This document shows positions 60,496 through 64,000 of a DNA stretch of 64,000 bases, in pieces (position 1 is the first letter of the stretch; each line of letters starts with the position of its first letter). The notes under the pieces are model-generated. The model worked only from the letters and a program-made list of their open reading frames with translations. It was not told the origin of the DNA and searched no databases. The stretch covers positions 62,001-126,000 of the forward strand of contig UQGG01000016.1 in the NCBI GenBank assembly GCA_900540475.1, read 5' to 3'. Origin of the DNA: an uncultured Robinsoniella sp. (GTDB lineage Bacteria; Bacillota; Clostridia; Lachnospirales; Lachnospiraceae). The position numbers and the translations under genes are program-made.

Positions 60496-62040
60496 TTAAG
60501 CTTTTACGGTGTACTCTGCGTCAATAATATTTGTCTCGGCAAGAAGATTGCGTTCCACACCGTAAGCAATCAGCTCCCGGTCCTCCAAAGGTGTAAAATG
60601 AACATCGATTTCTGCACGTTTTATGGTATATTCATCCACAACGATTTTCTTATCTTTTAAAATCTTCAAATGTTTGTCCAGCTCTTTTTTCAAAGCCGCA
60701 GGATTCATACGTGGCAGCTTCATATGGGCACGGAAATAATTTAAAGTAAATGTGGCATCCAGGCTGTTATTCATATAGGACATTAATCGTTCTGACTGAA
60801 GCATAACCAGAATGGCCTTTGTCTGAGGTGAATCAATCAGACGATAACTCTGGGAAAGAATATTGACATATTTTTTCTGGATATAAGTGTTAATCATCTG
60901 GTCACTTGGCTGTACTTCAAAATAAACAACACCATGGTCTTCATAGACACGTGCGGTAACGATCATATTTAACTGAAGCTTTTCCGCCTCTTTTCCGGTT
61001 TCCTTGTCCGTAATGGTCACGGAATAGTTGTAGTCCTGAAGCTTAAAGATCCTTTCTTTAATATCATCCAGATGCTTTTTACGAGGAGTTTCAATGTTAA
61101 ATACCAATCTTGCCAGGTTTTTCAATTTTCCGGTAATTAACCTGGTACGAACTGTTTCCGCTGACATCATGGTATAGAGGCAGTTTAAAATCTCACGATC
61201 CTTCATGTCCAGATCCCGCTTTGTCATGGTATTAATATTATATTTGGATTTGATTTCTTCTAAAGTGTCGGAAGAAGTTACGGAAGGAAGATCCAGGTTC
61301 TCCGTACTCATTTCCACACGGACGTTTCCGCCCTCAAAGTCATAGCTGTTGAAAAGACGGATTTCATTTTGCAGGATTTCCACTTCAAAATCCAGATTTG
61401 TACTGCGGTAGTTGAAAATGGGTGCCTGCATGTAAACCATAGGAAATTTTGTGGTGTAACCTTCCAAAGAGCCATTGAATTCACGGTTGACAATAATCAA
61501 TGATTCCAGCGCTATGTCATGAATAAATGCATTAGCCTGTGATTTGGCTGGTTTTCCGCCATAAAAATGGAAATCTGTAATCAGAGCGGTTACGTCCGCC
61601 CTCCAGTTTTCAATTTCTTCATATCGTTCCCGCATGCGGGCTTCTACCGATTTACGGTGGTCAGTTCTTTTATAAATGCTGATATCGTAAGCAGCCTCGG
61701 CTTCCTTACGAAGCAGCTGGGGGTTACGGGGCTTCAAATTCTCAGGGTCCATAACTTCTTCGCGAATGGTATCCGACCAGTTTCGCTTATAAACCCGGCG
61801 CAATTCACGCAATTTACGGATCGCCTCTTCCACATCAATGGATTCAGAGGCAGCTTCCTTTACTGCGTGGGCAATTATTTTCTCTAAGGTGAGATCATCG
61901 TGTTTTAATTTTAAGATATTTTTCCGGATATAGTGACCAGCTCTACTGCAATTGATGTAGGCTTCGTATGTCTGGATCAGGTTTTTTTTCAACATTGGTC
62001 GTAAAACTGCGGCTAATTGTTCGTATTGGTCGTCTTTCAT
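60496..62040 (-). CDS. Unrecognised 514-residue protein, resembling replication initiators
   Basis: No family is recognised with certainty. The N-terminal 130 residues are helical and charged. Two later segments look like winged helices: near 330-400 (LARLVFNIETPRKKHLDDI with SQSYRLIDSPQTKAILVML) and near 415-480 (FRAHMKLPRMNPAALKKELDK). That layout recalls Rep_3-type plasmid initiators, but no plasmid feature or iteron set is seen nearby. GGAGGTGAGATGTAGGT precedes the ATG. It is followed by the TetR gene. Confidence 0.6.
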   Translation of the reverse strand: MKDDQYEQLAAVLRPMLKKNLIQTYEAYINCSRAGHYIRKNILKLKHDDLTLEKIIAHAVKEAASESIDVEEAIRKLRELRRVYKRNWSDTIREEVMDPENLKPRNPQLLRKEAEAAYDISIYKRTDHRKSVEARMRERYEEIENWRADVTALITDFHFYGGKPAKSQANAFIHDIALESLIIVNREFNGSLEGYTTKFPMVYMQAPIFNYRSTNLDFEVEILQNEIRLFNSYDFEGGNVRVEMSTENLDLPSVTSSDTLEEIKSKYNINTMTKRDLDMKDREILNCLYTMMSAETVRTRLITGKLKNLARLVFNIETPRKKHLDDIKERIFKLQDYNYSVTITDKETGKEAEKLQLNMIVTARVYEDHGVVYFEVQPSDQMINTYIQKKYVNILSQSYRLIDSPQTKAILVMLQSERLMSYMNNSLDATFTLNYFRAHMKLPRMNPAALKKELDKHLKILKDKKIVVDEYTIKRAEIDVHFTPLEDRELIAYGVERNLLAETNIIDAEYTVKA

Positions 62041-62086
62041 ACCTACATCTCACCTCCTGGTTCTGTCTGAATAGCAATTAAAGTAA

Positions 62087-63655
62087 TTATATCGCACTAT
62101 TTGGAGATTTGCAACGAAACATTTTGGACATCAGCTGCTCCTGATTCAACCCGTTATATTTGTCAATCAAAAAGGACAGGCGCAGTAAAAAGCAGGTTTG
62201 TGTGTCATCCAGGTCAACCCGGCACACATCCGTGATTCGGTTCAGGCGGTAAACCAGTGAATTGCGGTGAATGTAGAGCTGTTCAGATGTAAATTTAATA
62301 CTGCATCCACAGTCCAGATAGGCGCAGAGTGTCTGATAAAACTGCGTGTTATTTTTGTGGTCGTATTGTCTTAGCAGAGTCAGTGCAGGATGGCAGAAAC
62401 GACCCAGGGACTCCGGGGATTTCATGCCGGAAAACAGGTCAAAAATCTGGTAATCCAGATAGTAACAGATGTTTTCACCGGGAGACAGCTTCATACCCAG
62501 TTCAAGGGCGGAATTTGCCTGCTCATAATGGAGCATGAAATTATTTATCTGGGAAAATGCATTGCTGATTCCGATTCTAACATGTTCCTTCTTGGAAAAA
62601 TCCGCAAGTTTTTCTAAATGTTCCCTACTGATGTCCCCGTCTTCTTCTAAAGGGATTACGGCAATCACGTTCTTTTTATGATAGGTAACATGGGTGCCGG
62701 GAAACAGGCGCTTGAGGTTTTTAACGGTGTGATCCTTGAGATACCGGCTGCCCAGGTATTGTGTGGGGCTGATGCAGAGGGCAGACATCCTGGGTGGAAA
62801 AGCGATTCCACTAAGCCGGGGGGCAATCTCTTCAGAGGGTGCGCCGATTAACAGGTCATAGAGCAGCTGCTGGTGGGGGCTGGTTACCGGAAATAAATCC
62901 GGCATATAGTGGGCTAGAATGTAGCTGATGACCTGGCTTAAGGTACTGAGCATTTCACGGTGGACCGGGAGGATAGCAGTTTCGCCTCCGATCATCAGGA
63001 TAAATCCCACCTGAACCCCATTATGGAAAACTTTACTGCTCAATTTCCGGTAGGGGGATTCCGTGCAGGTGACCTCCACTGCATCGGTGGTCTGGGAGGC
63101 ATTTTTCAGCGGCTCCAGCAGCCGGACAGCGCCGATAAAGTCATAATTGCAGTAGCCCTGGCGGATATTTGATTTCCAGAGGGGGTCAATGACAGGAATA
63201 GAGGTGGAGGAAGCAATTATTTTAAAATTAATATCGTTCAGCACCAGTGAATTGCCCAGGCGGATGGAAGCAGCATTCAGCACGGCTTCCATAGATCGGG
63301 TCCTGTCTGCAAGTGCTGCCAGTTCTTCATACAGGCCTTTGCTGCGGGTTGATTCTATCATCGTTTTTGCATAGTTAAATGCAGCAAACAGTGAAGCTTC
63401 ATCCACCAGGGCGCAATTGCCCGAATATGCAGAACATGCAGGACTATTACCGGTATTGGCTAAGATACATTGGATCGAGGAGTCATTACAGTCTTTCATT
63501 TGGTGATCATAACCAAAGTACAGGGTATTGTGAAAAAAATCTTTCTGCCGCGTATCCAGAAGGGCGATATCCTGTATCTCCCATACCTGGCTGGAGGACA
63601 CAATATGGGTGGAAAATTCATTGTTCAGCTGTTGGATTAAATGTTGAAATGTCAT
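62087..63655 (-). CDS. PucR/CdaR-family transcriptional regulator
   Basis: The 522-residue protein has an N-terminal sensory region, a GGDEF-like middle of the PucR type (VRIGISNAFSQINNFMLHYEQANSAL, about 385-410, each part shorter than the whole) and the PucR C-terminal HTH with FTSEQLYIHRNSLVYRLNRI (about 470-490). Such proteins respond to purines, amino acids or organic acids. It is divergent from the flavin oxidoreductase gene at the window end and is its likely regulator. Confidence 0.9.
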   Translation of the reverse strand: MTFQHLIQQLNNEFSTHIVSSSQVWEIQDIALLDTRQKDFFHNTLYFGYDHQMKDCNDSSIQCILANTGNSPACSAYSGNCALVDEASLFAAFNYAKTMIESTRSKGLYEELAALADRTRSMEAVLNAASIRLGNSLVLNDINFKIIASSTSIPVIDPLWKSNIRQGYCNYDFIGAVRLLEPLKNASQTTDAVEVTCTESPYRKLSSKVFHNGVQVGFILMIGGETAILPVHREMLSTLSQVISYILAHYMPDLFPVTSPHQQLLYDLLIGAPSEEIAPRLSGIAFPPRMSALCISPTQYLGSRYLKDHTVKNLKRLFPGTHVTYHKKNVIAVIPLEEDGDISREHLEKLADFSKKEHVRIGISNAFSQINNFMLHYEQANSALELGMKLSPGENICYYLDYQIFDLFSGMKSPESLGRFCHPALTLLRQYDHKNNTQFYQTLCAYLDCGCSIKFTSEQLYIHRNSLVYRLNRITDVCRVDLDDTQTCFLLRLSFLIDKYNGLNQEQLMSKMFRCKSPNSAI

Positions 63656-63720
63656 AGGACTACCTCACTTTACGGAAAGTTTTGGAGGGGGAGCAGTGGA
63701 AGGAAACGAAGCTTTGTCTT

Positions 63721-63749
63721 TAGTATAGTGTATGGTGCACAAATTGTCA
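63721..63749 (-). promoter_or_regulatory. Promoter of the PucR gene
   Basis: On the minus strand TTGACA (63749-63744), 17 bases and TATACT (63726-63721). The spacer contains GTGCAC, also present at 63766-63771, so autoregulation is possible. Confidence 0.75.
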
Positions 63750-63762
63750 AATATTTATCATA

Positions 63763-63802
63763 CATGGTGCACGTTGAAAAACATTTGTTTCTGGTATATG
63801 GT
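63763..63802 (+). promoter_or_regulatory. Promoter of the flavin oxidoreductase gene with ATGGTGCAC repeat
   Basis: TTGAAA (63773-63778), 18 bases and TATGGT (63797-63802). ATGGTGCAC at 63763-63771 repeats the one at 63731-63739, 32 bp apart, giving candidate PucR sites. Confidence 0.55.
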
Positions 63803-63822
63803 TAGTTCATTGGAACGTTAGA

Positions 63823-63838
63823 GCGTGTTTGAAAATTC
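63823..63838. repeat. 5' end fragment of the dispersed repeat
   Basis: GCGTGTTTGAAAATTC is identical to 24323-24338, the start of the fullest repeat copy. It precedes the ribosome site of the last gene. Confidence 0.45.
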
Positions 63839-63851
63839 AGGAGGTAATGGT

Positions 63852-64000
63852 ATGTATGAAAAACTATTTGAATCAGGAAGAATTGGAAATGTAGAAATGA
63901 AAAACCGCCTGGTTATGTCACCCATGGGAATCGGGCTGGCGAATCTGGACGGAACCCCTACCGATGATATGATTGCCTATTACGAGGCAAGGGCAATCGG
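63852..64000 (+). CDS. NADH:flavin oxidoreductase (OYE family), N-terminal part
   Basis: The visible 49 residues (MYEKLFESGRIGNVEMKNR then LVMSPMGIG) are the start of an old-yellow-enzyme barrel as in 2,4-dienoyl-CoA reductases and BaiCD/BaiH-like enzymes. AGGAGGTAATGGT precedes the ATG. The gene runs off the window. It would reduce activated double bonds with FMN and NAD(P)H; the substrate is not visible. Confidence 0.85.
   Translation, partial: MYEKLFESGRIGNVEMKNRLVMSPMGIGLANLDGTPTDDMIAYYEARAI

Noticed and set aside
1..64000. tRNA, rRNA, CRISPR, intact insertion sequence or prophage
   Set aside because: None could be recognised by eye on either strand; only dispersed non-coding repeats and gene remnants hint at mobile DNA.

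Overview
The window looks like a chromosome segment of a gut Lachnospiraceae bacterium (Blautia/Mediterraneibacter-like Firmicute). The evidence is moderately AT-rich DNA, strong GGAGG ribosome sites, sigma-A promoters of the TTGACA-N17-TATAAT type, many AraC/YesMN regulators with glycoside hydrolases, GPH and ABC sugar transporters, and Bce/Bcr-type peptide-antibiotic detoxification modules. No rRNA, tRNA, CRISPR array, intact IS or prophage was seen. The genus is inference; the gene content is read from the sequence.

Layout. 1-2.2 kb: 3' end of a large modular secreted glycan-active protein with FIVAR repeats and a dockerin. 2.2-9.3 kb, mostly minus strand: VanZ-like protein, UppP, a bacitracin-type ABC pair (BcrA/BcrB-like) and its two-component system, with an NlpC/P60 cell-wall hydrolase inserted on the plus strand. 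A 26-codon scar before uppP joins the first codons of a bcrA copy to the last codons of a bcrB copy. 9.5-12.8 kb: MATE exporter, cytidylate-kinase-like protein, DHH phosphoesterase. 12.86-15.6 kb: fluoride-response operon (fluoride riboswitch, ClC-F antiporter, cation:proton antiporter). 15.7-24.3 kb: sugar ABC transporter, YesN/YesM two-component system and GH42 beta-galactosidase. 24.3-25.7 kb: a dispersed repeat, an HxlR repressor and a divergent flavodoxin/ferredoxin. 26-35.2 kb: GH2, GH3 and a GPH transporter with two paralogous AraC regulators. 35.3-37.5 kb: MFS exporter, then two broken genes joined head to head.

37.6-40.3 kb: DUF4177-like protein, then a duplicated DUF1538 membrane protein with a tandem PII-like protein. 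40.5-43.8 kb: GH43 enzyme, then a two-gene operon of an SH3-like/coiled-coil protein and a divergent RecA. 43.9-50 kb: cupin-AraC regulator, HPr-like protein without the catalytic His, and a complete Bce-type RR/HK/ATPase/permease module. 50-55.7 kb: a perfect 29-bp inverted repeat in the leader of a DtxR-like regulator, followed by DUF454, NOSP-family and a CydCD-like heterodimeric ABC exporter. 55.7-59.7 kb: GNAT enzyme, a MarR regulator with a His-rich tail and tandem repeats under its own palindromic operator, and an MntR-like/MntE-like manganese pair. 59.8-64 kb: TetR regulator, an unrecognised 514-residue protein with some resemblance to replication initiators, and a PucR regulator divergent from a flavin oxidoreductase cut off by the window end.

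How it works together: most of the window consists of sensing-plus-response cassettes (cell-wall antibiotics, fluoride, manganese, sugars). The most informative structural observations are the bcrAB-uppP duplication scar, the fluoride riboswitch with a second terminator, the palindromic MarR operator lying in its own promoter, the RecA paralogue operon and the DUF1538/PII pair.
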